Below are positions 1 to 26,663 of a DNA stretch of 64,000 bases, piece after piece. Below the pieces are notes generated by a model that was not told the DNA's origin, ran no database searches, and was given only the letters and a program-made list of their open reading frames with translations. Each line of letters opens with the position of its first letter. Positions within the stretch are counted from its first letter, which is position 1. Source of the stretch: Effrenium voratum (lineage: Eukaryota > Sar > Dinophyceae > Suessiales > Symbiodiniaceae). The stretch is taken from assembly GCA_963377175.1 (NCBI GenBank), contig CAUJNA010001446.1, forward strand, positions 804,422 through 868,421, given 5' to 3'. The translations under genes were made by a program, and so were the position numbers.

Positions 1-310
1 TGTGTGTGTGTGTGTGTGTTTTGTGTGTGTGTGTGTGTTTTTGTCTGTGTCTGTGTCTGTGTCTGTGTCTGTGTCTGTGTCTGTGTCTGTGTGTGTGTGT
101 TTGTGTGTTTCGTGTGCGTGCGCCTGCGCCTGCGCGTGCGCGTGCGCCTGCGCCTGCGCCTGTGCCTGCGCCTGCGCCTGCGCGTGCGCGTGCGCTTGCG
201 TGTGCGTGTGCGTGTGCGTGTGGGTTGTGGGTTGTGGGTTGTGGGTTGTGAGTGTGGGTGTGGGTGTGGGTGTGGGAGGTGATGTGGGTTTGGGTGTGGG
301 TGTGTGTGTG
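1..310. repeat. GT-rich compound microsatellite at window edge
   Basis: Runs of GT, then TGTGTC units, GCGCCT/GCGCGT units, GTGTGC units and finally GTGGGTT and GGTGTG units follow each other without a break. All three forward frames are open only because the sequence is simple (Cys/Val/Ala strings), so the long open frames here are not genes. The array continues off the left edge of the window. Confidence 0.9.
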
Positions 311-615
311 TGTTGTCACCTGCGTTCACAAGCCAACTTCCTTGTGGAGCACACATTCTCTGGTGGATGTGTTTTCCCTAAAAGCAGAAGTGCAAACTCC
401 CTGAGAGTCCACGTGTGGAGAATCAACGACAACCAAGGCCTTGTGGTGAAACTGCACCGTGTTCTTGCTGGTGCTCAGCAGGGGATGAGGGACTGCCCCC
501 TATAAGCCATCCCTTGTGGTTCCCTTTACGGGGACCCCCAGGTTCATTCCCTCCCCTACCTATCGCGCCAGCAAGTTTTTCCCCATAGCCACTGCGTCTG
601 CCGTGTGGCTTTGAG
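311..615. other. Non-repetitive stretch before first channel exon
   Basis: Unique sequence with no recognisable domain. A short open stretch at about 420-505 could be an upstream exon of the channel gene, but it has no motif to support it. No promoter element could be identified; dinoflagellate promoters lack a usable consensus. Confidence 0.4.
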
Positions 616-14630
<14,015 letters not shown>

Positions 14631-14924
14631 AAAGTCTACCAAGGAAACCATAAGGGGTGGTTATGGCTTAGTGTTTGCAAAACCCCTAGTCATTTAGCAT
14701 TCACGGTCTCAGATGCGGTCAATAGAAAAGGACACACACAAGTTGGGGCTCAGAATCGGGGAAGTCGCTTCAGCATACCTTTGTACTGCCCAGACCTTGC
14801 CACCTGGCCTGCTGGCTGATGTCTTCTTGCATTTGTTTTTGTTTATTGTTTTGGGCATTTGCTTTGCTGCTTGCTTGATCTTCATTGTACTTGTTTGATT
14901 GGCTCTTGGATTTGTTTTCGTTCT

Positions 14925-15110
14925 TGCTTGCCTGCCTGCTTGCCTGCCTGCTTGCCTTCTTACTTGTTTTTTTTGCTTGGTTGCTTGGTTGTTTGCTAGC
15001 TTGCTCGGTTGCTCCGTTGCTTGCTTGCCTTGCCTTGCCTTGCCTTGCCTTGCCTTGCCTTGCCTTGCCTTGCCTTGCCTTGCCTTGCCTTGCCTTGCCT
15101 TGCTTGCTTG
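14925..15110. repeat. TTGCC pentanucleotide repeat
   Basis: CTTGCCTGC units pass into a clean (TTGCC)n of about 17 copies at 15021-15106. The reverse complement type, (GGGCA)n, recurs at 53053-53190. Confidence 0.9.
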
Positions 15111-15980
15111 CTCCTTCGTCTTGCTGCAACCCCCAGTGGGGGTCGGAAAGCTAGCGGAAAGCTAGCGGAAAGCTAAGCTGCAACAGTATTATTTTGTGGG
15201 TTCACCGCCCGGGTGCGAGCGTGGTTCGCTGTCCACACCTTCCAAGTGAGACCTGCAAACAACACGATCCATAGTTGTGTGAGCTGGAATTCTTATGGGA
15301 GACATGCGGGAAGCATATCAAAGTTTGCTACTCCGAGCATTCGGGCCGATTCTAGCCTTTGACTGCTGCCATTCGTGAGCCGTGCAGGCCAACTTGTACT
15401 GTCCATCCACAACCCCAATTGTTCATCGGTACCTAAAATTCAACTCGGATCCTGTCAGGCCTGCCGAACGGTGCATGGGTTGAGCTAAGCAAACAATGGC
15501 AAAGACGCTAGCTTGAGGGTGTAGCCCCGAGACCATGCTCAGGGCGCCGGCCCGGAAGCGATGCGACAAGGGAAGGCGCTTGGATGAAAGCCACCCAAAA
15601 GACAATCAGGAAATCAACCAACAAAACACCTTCAGAGGAGTCTGGGCTCACTTTTGTGTTACTTTCTTCTGTCTTATTTGTTCGACTGCCGGATTGGTTG
15701 GAAACGTGGCGATTGCTTGGATCTGAGGTGAGAAGGACTCAAGCTGCACTGAGTTCGGGCGTCCAGCCACCGCCCAGTGACCAACTTCCGGGTATGGTCG
15801 CACCAGGAGCTGTGCCGGACATGCTGGAGGACATGTGAGCAGCGCCCAACAGCCCTTTGCAATTTCAGCAGGTCCTTCTATTACGATTCTACTACCTGGT
15901 CTTGTGGTCAATGGTGGTAGTCAGGCCTATACAACCTTGCAACCATCTTGGTGGACAAGTCGACGGTTTCGGGCACTGCT
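15110..15980. other. Unique sequence without recognised gene
   Basis: A short triplicated AAAGCTAGCGG stands at 15147-15175. Otherwise no repeat and no domain; small open frames on both strands without clear codon bias. Confidence 0.4.
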
Positions 15981-15984
15981 CATG

Positions 15985-16310
15985 TTGTAAGTTTCATGGT
16001 TTCACCCGTTGAGTTTTCAACCTCAGGGTCCCGCGACTGAAAATTTTCGCGCCAGAGAAGGCCAAAGGCCATATCTCCAAGGAAGAAATCGGTCAAAAAC
16101 CACTTGGCGCCAGGCAGGTGCTTGATGCCAATATTTCTTAGGATTCCATCCATTGTTGTTTCTGTTGCGAAGTGGGAATTGTCCATCAACAAGTCAAAGG
16201 CTGACAGCAATACCCGACTCGGTCCTGTATCCTGGAAAGAGTTTGGGCTCGCACCGCTGTCCTCACGCGTGCGACCAATTGCAACACGCAGGCGTTCATA
16301 TGTTTCCCGT
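15985..16310 (-). CDS. Exon-like minus-strand ORF, unknown
   Basis: Open minus-strand frame with protein-like composition (for example LLSAFDLLMDNSHFATETT and WFLTDFFLGDMAFGLLW). Codon bias is weaker than in the channel exons and no family is recognised. It may form one gene with the neighbouring minus-strand ORFs at 16390-16570 and 12764-12955, but chance cannot be excluded. Confidence 0.2.
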
Positions 16311-16389
16311 TTGTGATTGCAAGCGCCTGGGGCATTGATGATTACTGCCAAGGGAAGCAAGGAACCCTGACCTGCACACGGCAAACTCC

Positions 16390-16570
16390 TTGTGCTGAAC
16401 TGTCGACTTGAGGTATCGAAAAGACCGCTGCACGCGGCGGTAGGGACTGACCTGGGACTGAAACAAGTTATTTCTGAGGTAGGTAAACTTCCAGTTGCAC
16501 GCGGCGAGCATCACTTTCAACGGTGCAGGGCACAGGGAGCTGTCTTTGATGAGCTGTTGTTTGCATGATT
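16390..16570 (-). CDS. Exon-like minus-strand ORF, unknown
   Basis: Minus-strand open frame with about three-quarters G/C third positions; contains PLKVMLAACNWKFTYLRNNL and SPYRRVQRSFRYLKSTVQH. The RSFRYLKST phrase is faintly like the RILRYLKGT motif after Ty1/copia reverse transcriptase, but nothing else of that element is visible, so I do not name it. Confidence 0.25.
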
Positions 16571-16733
16571 TTGTGCACATGTGTTTGCATTTGCCTTGTT
16601 CAGCAAGGACTTCCAATATAGTGACTTGGATTATATAAAGCAACTGTTGGTTTGACTGACATGTTGTTACCCATATCAGGACATGCGGGCCCAACATTTG
16701 GGGGGGATGCTTTCTTGCGCCTTACTGGCAACT

Positions 16734-16796
16734 AGCGCGGGTGGGGCTGCCTACTACATCCCCGACTCAAACTGCTTCCCGATCTGCTTCGACGTG
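16734..16796 (+). CDS. Small exon-like plus-strand ORF, unknown
   Basis: AGGAAYYIPDSNCFPICFDV, almost all third positions C or G, preceded by ag and followed by gtaaag. Too short to identify. Confidence 0.3.
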
Positions 16797-16799
16797 GTA

Positions 16800-19700
16800 A
16801 AGTTGCTGATGTGCATCAGGGATCGCTTGATATGGTGCCTGCCACTTCTCCAGTTGTCAGGGCCATTTGCGAACGTAACTCATGGCAAAATCACTGGAGC
16901 TGGTAGAATGAAGCCTGGGCAATTCGGGCTATTGGGATCCCAGCCTCGTGGCAACAGCAACCCCAAGTCGAATAATTTCGACTTTTCAGCTTCTTTCCGA
17001 CCCCAGGGGCACGAAAGGAGACTTAACGGCGCTAAAGTGCCGCACTGGTCGCTCAGGCACGCCCCTGGCACCCAACAAAAGCCGGCCCGCCCCGCCCTTC
17101 CGGCGCAGCTCCTTGGCAAGCGGTTCCTCCGGCTAGCAAAGTCGATTGCAGAGCAGGGAGTCTGTTGCCTCATCACATTCCACAGGCTGCTTGGGGATCA
17201 ATGGGGTTAGCTAGGAAAGCCTCGAGCAAATACAAACTTGCGACCTGGGTTGAAAAAGCCATTGCCGTCTAAACATGGCAACAATTGGTCGTGTCGGACG
17301 TGAGAATTGTCCCAAGCGGCAGGCTTTCCCGTGAATTGGCCGCCTATTGTTGCTTTGCACGGGGCTCAAACAACATGGGCAGTCATGCCGTATTTTTGCA
17401 CGGCTTCCGAGACCGAAGGCGACGTCTCTGGCCCCTGGGCCAAACCTAATTACTTCACAACTCTGTTGTCGAGTTCCATTGTGGGCCAAAGGTGGCAGTT
17501 TGTCTGGGCTAGCTCAACGCGATATGTCTCGAAATTTGGCAGCTCTAAAAATGTGTGGTTTTCCATTGCATATTTTCCTACAAGCCCACGCCCAAAAGCC
17601 TACCCTCCATACATACATGCCCATTCGCTTTAGCGAGAGAGATCACTGTTATGCTGCGACCCCTCAACGATCAACACGCTGCACGCATGTCCTCCGGCAA
17701 GCAACATGTGTTCCAGCGGAATATTTGTCATGGGCAGCGCATTGCTCCAGCCAGTTGCCATCATGGCTGAAGCTTCTGTAAGGCTAAGTCAAACTGTGGA
17801 GTGTCAAATCAGGGGATCAATAGGGAATCGTTGCGTTTGAAATTTGATTTGATGGTTTGCCTTGCATACAAGCAGAGGTTTCATCAGCGATTCCAGCACC
17901 GAGACAACTACGCTGATGTTCATTCCCTCTTACATTGATTTGGTGCTGCCGATCGGAGGATCAGGTTCTCTTTTGACCAAGCTGTCGAAGCCAAGCGTGA
18001 CACGTTTTGGATCATGCAACGTGGAGTGCCTGGCTGCTTGCGCTACACCCAATAAGTTCATGGGCTGGATCAAGCCACTTGAGACGGAGCGCACCGGGGA
18101 TGTGGAGGACATGCTGAGATTGCCATGTGGCTTGTTTTGTGTATGAGCATTGGAGGTTTGGGACAATGCAGTCGATGAAAGAGGGCACCTGCCAGCTTAG
18201 GCTGCCTCCTTGAGACCTGCTAGGTTTCAAAAGGCGATGCTGTGCATCAAAAAACTGGCTCCCTCAAATGTTGGAGGTAAAGTGGTAGTTTCAAGGGAAC
18301 CCACCATTAAGTTGCAACTTTTGACTGGGATATCCAGTGACCGCTGTCAAACAGGGGCAGAGTCTTCATTTCATGGATCTATTCTGGACATGTTCCTGTG
18401 CGATATGCGATTTCCCGCCTACAGTGGTAACATCCTAGCAAGCGCACCCTGTACTCCTCGCAGTGTGTTCTGAGTTAAGATTCAAACATGAACCGATTGC
18501 ATTTGTCTCAAGGCCGGGCGTGTCTTTAGTGTGCCAGTCCTTTTTTATTTTTCACTCCTGACAACGTGCCCTTTGACCTTTTGGACAACAAGCAAAACAT
18601 GTTGCTTAGCCTCATGCTGTGCCCCTGTTGTCAAAGTGCTTGGCTGATCCGATCGAGACACTTGCAACAGTTTTGCAGTCCCCATGAGAAACCTCAGCGA
18701 GTCGGCCAAATGGGAAGCCAATCATTGCCCTGCATCGCCCAGACTTGAGGGAGCATTCGACACGCTTGCTAGGTCGAGAGACGCGATCCCCGGTTCCTCG
18801 GCTGGCATTCGTCAGTTTGAGCCAGAAGTGGATCATGCCAAGCATGAGGAAGCTACAACTGAAACTTGGGCGGTTGTAGTAGGAGACGGTGTTTCTCCCG
18901 AGTATCACCCACCAATAATTGTGTTTTTTGTCGTGTGATTATTTATTCGTAAAAGCCTAGGCCGCTTGGCCTTGCGGCACAATTCTGGGACCATCACCTT
19001 GGCTTGATCATGCAATGTTGGTGAGCGAAAGCTCCATTATGGTCGGCACGTGCAACCAAGCGTCACTGTATAGGAGTGAATTGAACATGCCCCGAGAATG
19101 AGCATGAGCCTGTGCTCGGGTATCTTATTCCTCCCTGGGGGATAATATTGCTTTTCTGGTGTAACGATTCCCTAAAGCTGACCGCCAATCACCAATCAGG
19201 GAAGAAACGCAACAAACGCAACCACAAATAGCAGGGACTCACCTGACTACCGAAGACGATTTACCAATCAGGGGTTAACGTGACAGTATAAGAGCAGGAT
19301 TGGAAACTACCAGGTCACAATCCTAATTTCCGCGGTCCCCGAGTAATTGTATGTTCCGAGTCCTGCAGCAAGTGCAGCTGGTCTCGCAGGTAGGCGCCAT
19401 ACGGCGCTAGGCGCAGTTGATATCAGCGCACGCCAGGCCTTCCAACCGCCAGGATCCCAAAGACCTGCCCTTCTGGCAAGCGCACATATTGAGTCAGCGG
19501 CATTTGTCCCGCTTCCAAGAAGTTTTGTTGCCCAACATTTTGCCTCCCGGACCAGTGCACCATTTTGCTCGTTCTGTTGTGGGGTTTGGCGCAAAGCCGT
19601 TATAAAAGGTCGGGCCAGTAGATTGGCACTTTTGATGGCGCTTGAGCTTTTGACGTATATCCTCTTTTGGAGGTGGGGATGTGTCGAGGGATCCCTGCAA

Positions 19701-20870
19701 GTCGGGCGAAAAGGGGCTGAAGTTTTCCGAATGGTCCTCGCTTTGAAAGCTGCTTTGGGCCCCGAGCACCTTTCGATCCAGGATGAATCGGGTATGATTT
19801 GTTTGTGCATCTGTTTGGGCGGTGCTGCAGATTCCCTCGGGTGGCCGAGATTCCGACGGATTGCCTTTTGGTGAGTTGGGAATTCGCTTGCGCCCTTTGC
19901 CCAGGATATGCCAGATGTGGACGATGTTCCGGGGGAGGCAGCTGGGGCATTTCTCAATGCTCCACTCTGTTGTTTCATTTACTTGTATAGGTAGGCAAAG
20001 GAACCAACGTGTTAGGCCGTCAGGCAAGGCAGCATTCTCAAGCCCGACTCTCTACATTGCATTTTCTCTCTGATGAATTGCAAGGGATGAATGATCCTGA
20101 TTTGTGTGGTTAGGAGGTTAGGAGGGCAGCGCAATTTCCAGTTCACAGGGGGATGGAAGCACTTGGCTGGCAGAGTGGAATCCACAGCGAAGCAGTCCCC
20201 TTTCAGGGAGTGATGTCCTTGCCTTCCCGTTCCACCGAGAGATCTACTGGAAAGTGGTTCATGAGCCGGCAAGCCACCAAGCTTCGTATCCAGTGGTTGC
20301 AGCATTTGCCAGCCGGAACCTGGACTTGCTGACGCCGGCCCCCTCCCCAATTATGCCCAAATCACTTGTTTGTATTTGTTTGCTTGTCATGTTTGGAGCA
20401 TGTGTTCAAGGAATCAAACCAACGGCTAGGCGAGGGAAAACCACAGGTGCCCACCCGAAAATTCCAAAAACTCGTCGGACACCAATCAGCCGGGCTTGGG
20501 ACTGGGCTGCGGGTTGCTTCACCAGGATGCGGATATGCAGAGGCGCCGAGCCGGAGGGCCAGAGTTGCCAAGGCAACACGGGGCCTGACAGCACCAGTTG
20601 GTTTTGTGTGTTAAGCATGTTGGCAAATTGTCTTTGGAAGCCGATGGAAGCATACAAAGTCGCCTAGAAATTGTGTCACAAGCTCCGATTCAATCAAGGA
20701 CGCATAGCAGTCAGCACGAGCGGTGTTTGTGCCCTTCAGCTTGTTTCATCCTGGCATGCAGTCTGATCGATGCCTGGTGCAGCATGGCGCTGCATTTTCA
20801 CGCAAGTCATGTGAAGCGTTGCTTCGCGACGGTCCGATTGTATACACATCGGTCCACACAACCATGTTTG
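16800..20870. other. No assignable gene; scattered ORFs on both strands
   Basis: Minus-strand open frames at about 17940-18150, 18640-18895 and 19680-19990, and plus-strand ones at 19347-19874, have mildly biased codons but no domain. No tandem repeat of note. I cannot decide which, if any, are exons. Confidence 0.3.
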
Positions 20871-20874
20871 CAAT

Positions 20875-21657
20875 GTGTGGGCAGTGGGCAGTCGACACAG
20901 TGATGTTGTTTGCGGGCAGGTCAGGGAGATATCAAGAAGCTTTGCATGGCGGTTGGCATGGTTTACACGAGGCAACTGTGGACTGCAGCTAGGGCCTGTT
21001 GGAAAGCGCATGAGCTGGCAGGTGGCATTTGTTCAAGGCCAAAAGGCAACGAGTGGGCATTGCATATGCTCCCAGGAAAAAGAGGCCCGGCCCTGTTTTG
21101 ACATGTCAGTGTCGCCAATCAGCTTCTCAAACACCTTGGCACCTTGGGTAGCAACTCTGGAATCGACCCGCTCTCATGTGAAACGACGGCGAATCATCGA
21201 GCAAAGTTCTGCATGCTTTGTTCTCCAGAAATGGGTGGATGCCACCTCCAAAGTGGCTCCCCAAGGCTATTCAAGGCTTCTTCAAGCCCGCTTTTTGGGT
21301 CAACCCGCCATTACATTGCGTGCTGGTACATGGCCGGGCCACTTGCCAATTCCAGGCAGTGCAGCCCGGAGGACGAGAAACAACGTGTGCTTTCCGAAGC
21401 AGGCCTGGCCCCGCTTTGCCAACTGCAAGTCACTTGTGGGGATGGCTCCCGTTACCAACTGGCCTTGTCGATCAATCCATGCCAAGCTGTCCCCAGGCGT
21501 GCCCTGCTTCAATGAGCCAGGCTCTGACCCTCCGCGGCTTCTGGTGCGATCGCGCACGCTGCAGCGCACTTTGTCCAAGGACTCTTGGTACCTTCGGGAA
21601 ATGGCCAACCAGGTCTCTAGTGAACGCCTTCCTTTCAAGTCACCATTTCGAGAGTAA
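20875..21657 (+). CDS. 260-codon ORF of unknown status
   Basis: The longest non-repetitive open frame outside the retrotransposon, with moderately biased third positions in its second half. No transmembrane segment, no motif and no family recognised, and overlapping frames are also open for over 100 codons. Could be a terminal or single-exon gene, or a chance frame. Confidence 0.2.
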   Translation: MWAVGSRHSDVVCGQVREISRSFAWRLAWFTRGNCGLQLGPVGKRMSWQVAFVQGQKATSGHCICSQEKEARPCFDMSVSPISFSNTLAPWVATLESTRSHVKRRRIIEQSSACFVLQKWVDATSKVAPQGYSRLLQARFLGQPAITLRAGTWPGHLPIPGSAARRTRNNVCFPKQAWPRFANCKSLVGMAPVTNWPCRSIHAKLSPGVPCFNEPGSDPPRLLVRSRTLQRTLSKDSWYLREMANQVSSERLPFKSPFRE

Positions 21658-22353
21658 TTTCTGCGGATGTCTCTTGAACAGACCTAGATCTGTGATTCTC
21701 CAAACCTTGGTGGCTACTCATCAAAATGGGCGCCTGGCCATGGAGCCCTCAAAGGGAGGGAACATGGTAACCTGCTTTCCGTCAGAACATGCCTTCATAT
21801 CCGGCCCCAAATGCATGCAAGCTGACAAATGTGAAACACAGCGAGCATGAAAGCTGCTGATGCATGTTGCAGTCACATGTTATAGCTTGTTGCTAGTAGA
21901 TTTTGGGGTGAGAAGCCCAAAGGAAACGGAGGTTCCTCTGTGAGACACCCCCCATATGTGCTTCCCACGCAAAGGCGAGGAGAAGCGATATTTTGGCACA
22001 ATGCTGGAATTCAGCCTGCCGTCTACTCCGCAGAGGCTGGTCATTCAGGAACCTCAACCTTATGAGCGTCTGGAAGTCCTATGAAGGGAAGTCCTATCAT
22101 TCCTTATCCTTTGAGGCTGGGAATGCTCTTGGAATCGTGGCGTGATGCACGTCCTTGAATGCCTTGTGAGATTCGTTGCCACGCATTGCCGCAGATTGCA
22201 TTACGTGCGTTTCTCACTTGCCCAAAGCCTGCCTTTTAACTTTGGACCGGTGTTTTCCCATGTTTGTTCTATGCTTCTTTTTTTAGGTACTATAGAACCC
22301 CCCCCATTATGACTGTTACGTCACCCCAAGAAGCTTGCTGTTGGTCCCCGGAG

Positions 22354-22430
22354 GAGGAGGACGCCGAAACCCGCATGGACATGGAGCCCTTCAACTTCAA
22401 GGCCATGGATCGCCCTGGGCTGGACCCCGA
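22354..22430 (+). CDS. Acidic exon-like ORF
   Basis: EEDAETRMDMEPFNFKAMDR then PGLDPE, strongly G/C at third positions, after ggag. Unidentified; composition suggests a soluble, acidic protein segment. Confidence 0.35.
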
Positions 22431-22439
22431 ATGACCCCG

Positions 22440-25330
22440 ATGTTAGCGTCGTATGAAACCAGAGGACCTCATAAGTTAGAGGAACCCCCTAAAAAATACA
22501 TGGGTATGGGTCAAAATTACACCACCAGGCCGCAGGTTTGAGTCCATGTTTCCACTTACTAGGGTTCCAGTTGGGGTACCTATTTTTGACCCACAGCCAC
22601 ATAATGTCCTTACCAAAAAGGGGAATCCCATCATAATCCAGGATATACAAATCAAGTACCAAAACACGGTGCCTTTTTACCCCCACGAAAGGTCTGGGAT
22701 GCAAAAGTGGTCTCACTCCCTGAGTTCCTGAACTTTATCTACGTAAGACCGTTTTTGATCGGACTTGTTGTGCCAATCCACTCAAGTGAGACTCCCTTTG
22801 GGGGTAATCCTGATTCCCCGCTGGGATCTCTGCTGAAGATCCTTTATGTAAATTTTAAGATTCGCTGATCATATGTGCCAGAGATAAAGATGTTGTGCTT
22901 GGTTGAGGGGTTGTGGTTATAGAGAGACATTGCGACTTGTTATCCTCGAACACTCAGCGTCTCAGAATCAATCTACGACCTTCTAGGAAGGTGTCAAGTT
23001 TCAACGCCTTTGGGACGGATCCACCCGAGTTTCATGGACTGGGAAGCGCAATCCTCGCGGGGATGCACTCGACATCGCGAGGACACGTCACGTGTAAGCC
23101 CCCGTCGACCAACGGCAACCGGGACGCAGCATGCAACACAAGCACTCCACATATTAAGGGCATACACCACGATCCAGCGTGTCAGCTTCCTGCTTGCGAC
23201 GAGCTTTCTGGTTTAGACTCCAGAGGCCCTGCAACAAAACCTTTGCGGACCACGAAAGAGGGGCCAACAAGACTGGTGCAACAGGCAAGCCATCCCTCGA
23301 GCCAGGCAAGCAGCAACTCAGCGGAGTAGAGGGTGAATCTATGATGAAAGATCCAATCTTGGAGTTCTCTTAGTTTGGGTGAGGGAGATGCTACATTTCA
23401 CTCTGGCCTGAAAGCTTAAATCACCTTACTAAAGCCTTTTCACCCAGCAATCATGAATTACCAAGAGTGGATGATTCTTCGTGGGTTTAGGCCCTTTGTT
23501 TGGCCTCTAGCTCTTTACTGCCGATCCGTTTTTTCTTGCCTCGCTTTGCCCTTGCTGGACCTATAGGAAGAGGTGATCTTGGATGGCTCTGCTGGACTAC
23601 AAGTGGCATGTTCGCAGGATCAGTTTGCGCGACGGGGTGCCCCAGATATCAACAACTTTGTGGAGACTGTTTGTCAGATGCTTTATACATTTAGGGGCGC
23701 TGCTTGTTGCAATGTTCCCTTGATTGTGTGTTAGTTGCATGTTCATTTCGCGAAGAAACTTGTCACTACATTGGAACTCAGGCTGCCAGCCCCTGTGTCT
23801 GCAGTAGGGCAACTGCTCTTGGGTTGCCAAATTGCCTTTGTAAGCCTCAGCACATTGATCGGGGCGGCTCTCCAACAGGCTCGTCGCCTTTAAAGTGGCG
23901 GGGCTGGACATGGCTCTCAAGTCTGTTCGTGCGATACCGCAGGCTTTGAGACAGGAGAGCGAGGCACGACTGATAGTGGGAAGGGGGCTCGCGGATTGAT
24001 TAGCTGGCTTTGCCTTGGAATCAAAGAGCGCAGCCCATGTAAGTCCTGCTGGAAGTACTGGCGTGCAAGTGCCACAGTGTAAGCATGCAACCTTCCTCCG
24101 TCTGTTTTTCCAAGCCGTGGATTCAGGTGCATGGCTTTGTCAGCTGAGCTGCTGCACCTGTATCATAAATAATTCCGGCGAATTTACGGGGAGCTTGAGG
24201 AAGACTCCAAACAAGAGCCAGAAACGCAGGACAGCAAAGGCACAGCAGGGCGCCTTGCGTCAACCTATCGGGGCCTAAAGTCAGCCAGTGTGTTGTGGAC
24301 CCTGCACAATCAAGTATATATGTCTGGTCGGATTTGTTTGAGCCCGTGCAACTAACCCACCCAGGAAGGATCCTTTTTGCATTCCAAAGCCAGCTCAACG
24401 TTGTGAATGCAACTCTTTCGCAGACATGTCTGTTATCCTCGAGGTAGTGTTCTCAGGCAACCACTCGGAATCCTATCCAGAAGGTCTGCAGGCTATCCAC
24501 AGAACTGGCAGAGCAAGCGGACCATTGCCTCTCGCACAGGCAGCGCCAGTGATCTCTGCGCAATTCACGGAGGACAGGATGTGCATTAGATTTAGGGTGG
24601 CAGCAGAGTCAATTCGCGGGCATTTGGTGGCTAGGATGTGTCGTGTGTTCAAGTTCCACTTTTACATTGCTCAATTGGGGACCTCCCCCCCATCCCAGCT
24701 GGTTCCTTTTCTCATGCTTTCCCACACATCATGTCTCAGCACTTTGAAAAGAATTCGTTGCCGTTGATTCGGCAGCAATCCTTTTCAGCAAGTGCTTGTC
24801 TAGTTATTTGTTTCCCAGTCATCTACCTTTGCAGTTCTGATTTTGTGCACTGCGGGGCCGCCAAACGAGGCCTTCTGTTCTGCAGGCCAACTGCTATTCG
24901 CAGAAGTGGGTTGCCAGCTGGTAGAACTATCACAACGATTCTGTATGGTACATTCCTGAGCCTGCAGACAAAGCTAAGGAGACCACCGTGGCCTATGCCA
25001 CCGGGTCATTGTCTCGATGTGCACATGGCCGAGTAGACATGGCAAGCAGCTACACGCCGAGCCCTTGCCATGGATTGCGATGTGTCTTGTGTCATCGTTT
25101 TTTTCCCACTAATTCATACATGACAGGATGCCTTAGCCCCATCTCATCCCCTCAACTAGATTTGTGTTTAGCATCTATGCACACATGTGCGGACTTCTTT
25201 GAACACAACCTATGCAGTTGCTGTGATCTCAATTACGGCCTGCTACTGCAGAACTTGGCGCTCTACAAAAATGTGATCCTGCACGAACATCTACAATTTA
25301 CACCACACTAACATATTATAACATAGATTT
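22440..25330. other. No assignable gene
   Basis: Includes one possible exon at 23624-23700 (FARRGAPDINNFVETVCQML) whose start resembles that of the exon-like ORF at 32509-32610. The remainder is unique sequence without recognised features. Confidence 0.3.
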
Positions 25331-25334
25331 ATAA

Positions 25335-25470
25335 TGGGCGTTGACAACGTGGGGTCACAGGAGAAAGCGATGGAGGTCTTTTACAAGCTCGCGGAGCATG
25401 AGGACCCGGTGTGCGATTTTTTGTCGCCCCTCGCGTTTGCGTCGACGAAGCCCAGTTGTGGTGGCGCCCG
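25335..25470 (+). CDS. Exon-like ORF, unknown
   Basis: MGVDNVGSQEKAMEVFYKLA then EHEDPVCDFLSPLAF, with high G/C third positions. The ATG is in a weak AT-rich context (ataatATGGGCG), so it may be a first exon. The KAMEVFYKLAEHEDPV phrase is helical; a PPR/TPR-like reading is possible but a single unit is not enough to claim it. Confidence 0.35.
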
Positions 25471-26544
25471 GGGGAGGCTCTGTCTCAATAGCACTTGCAT
25501 GTTTGCTTTGTCCGTGGCCCTGCAGGTTTTTGGAGGCGGTCTCACTTCCCAGAGGGTAAAATAAGAAGCAAGGCAACCAATCGAAGAGGAAATCCACACC
25601 GCCCTCAAACTTACGCAAAATGAGATGGCTGGTTAGCTTCCCACAACGTTCAGCAGTGGGAAGACCGTCCGAGTGGTTTGTCTAAGAGCCTATCGTCCTC
25701 TCGCCGTAGTTTTGCGCGAAGGGTGGGTGGGTGGGTGGGCCCAAGCCACATCGCGAACAGGTTCGACAGGATTCCCCGACCGATTCAGGGGCGTATGGGC
25801 AGGTATGTGGGTTTGTTTGGGGAGTGCATTGATTCCGTCTCAGTGTCCGAGCGATGAGCGGAGACCACACATACCCTGAGAAATTCCTGAGTTTGACATG
25901 TCACACAATGATGGACCGCAGATATTTGCATAATTACATCATGGGTTGTTTGCTTGGAAGCTGTTTTCAAGAGTATGGTTTCCAGGCGGTTGAAGCCAGC
26001 CTTTGTTTTTGCAAGCGTAATGGCCACCCATTGACTGGAAAGTCGAGGGGCAAGCCCAAAGCCAGTCCCCCTGAACATTCGTTTTTGCACCCTTAACTGT
26101 TGCAGATCTTTACAGTGAAGGTGGCAAGCCAGCTTGCAATTGCCCACCCTCGTGCGGGAATTTATGCAGGCCAACCCATTCGTTGCTGGTGTGAGTTGGC
26201 GCGGCGCCGCTGATGCTGCATCATCGCCGTGCGTGGCAAGCATGCAGGATGCAGGCAAAGGAATTCAGAAGGGGGCACGCTACAGCACTACCACATGCAA
26301 TGAGGAAATTCCGGGGCTATGATTGATTCGATGTCATGATTCCCACATCTTGTCTATGGGCCCAAGCTTCCTCAGGTGAGTCCAGAATCCATGTGCGATT
26401 TCATGGGTTTGGGCAGCGCCTTTGAACACCCCCAGCTTCTTAGCTGCGCGCAGCTAGGAGCTTCACCAATCAGAGCTGCCCCGCGCCCTTCGGCAGCTAC
26501 TTGGCCTGTGAGAGTAGTAGGAAACCGGACACCCAAGAAGTGCA

Positions 26545-26622
26545 ACAGTGTGTTTGTTTGGTTGTTTGTTTGGTTGGTTGTTTGTTTGATTGTTTGTTTG
26601 TTTTTTTGTTTGTTTTTTTTGT
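26545..26622. repeat. TTTG/TTGG simple repeat
   Basis: GTTTGTTTGGTTG-type units immediately before the 15-bp satellite. Confidence 0.85.
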
Positions 26623-26663
26623 TTCCCGAAAGCATCGCGAAGGGTTCTTCCGTGCGGAGCCCT

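Noticed and set aside
19307..20027. Overlapping minus-strand frames of 223 and 177 codons and plus-strand frame of 175 codons
   Set aside because: Three long frames on both strands over the same bases, none with a motif; at this base composition such lengths arise by chance, so no gene was called.
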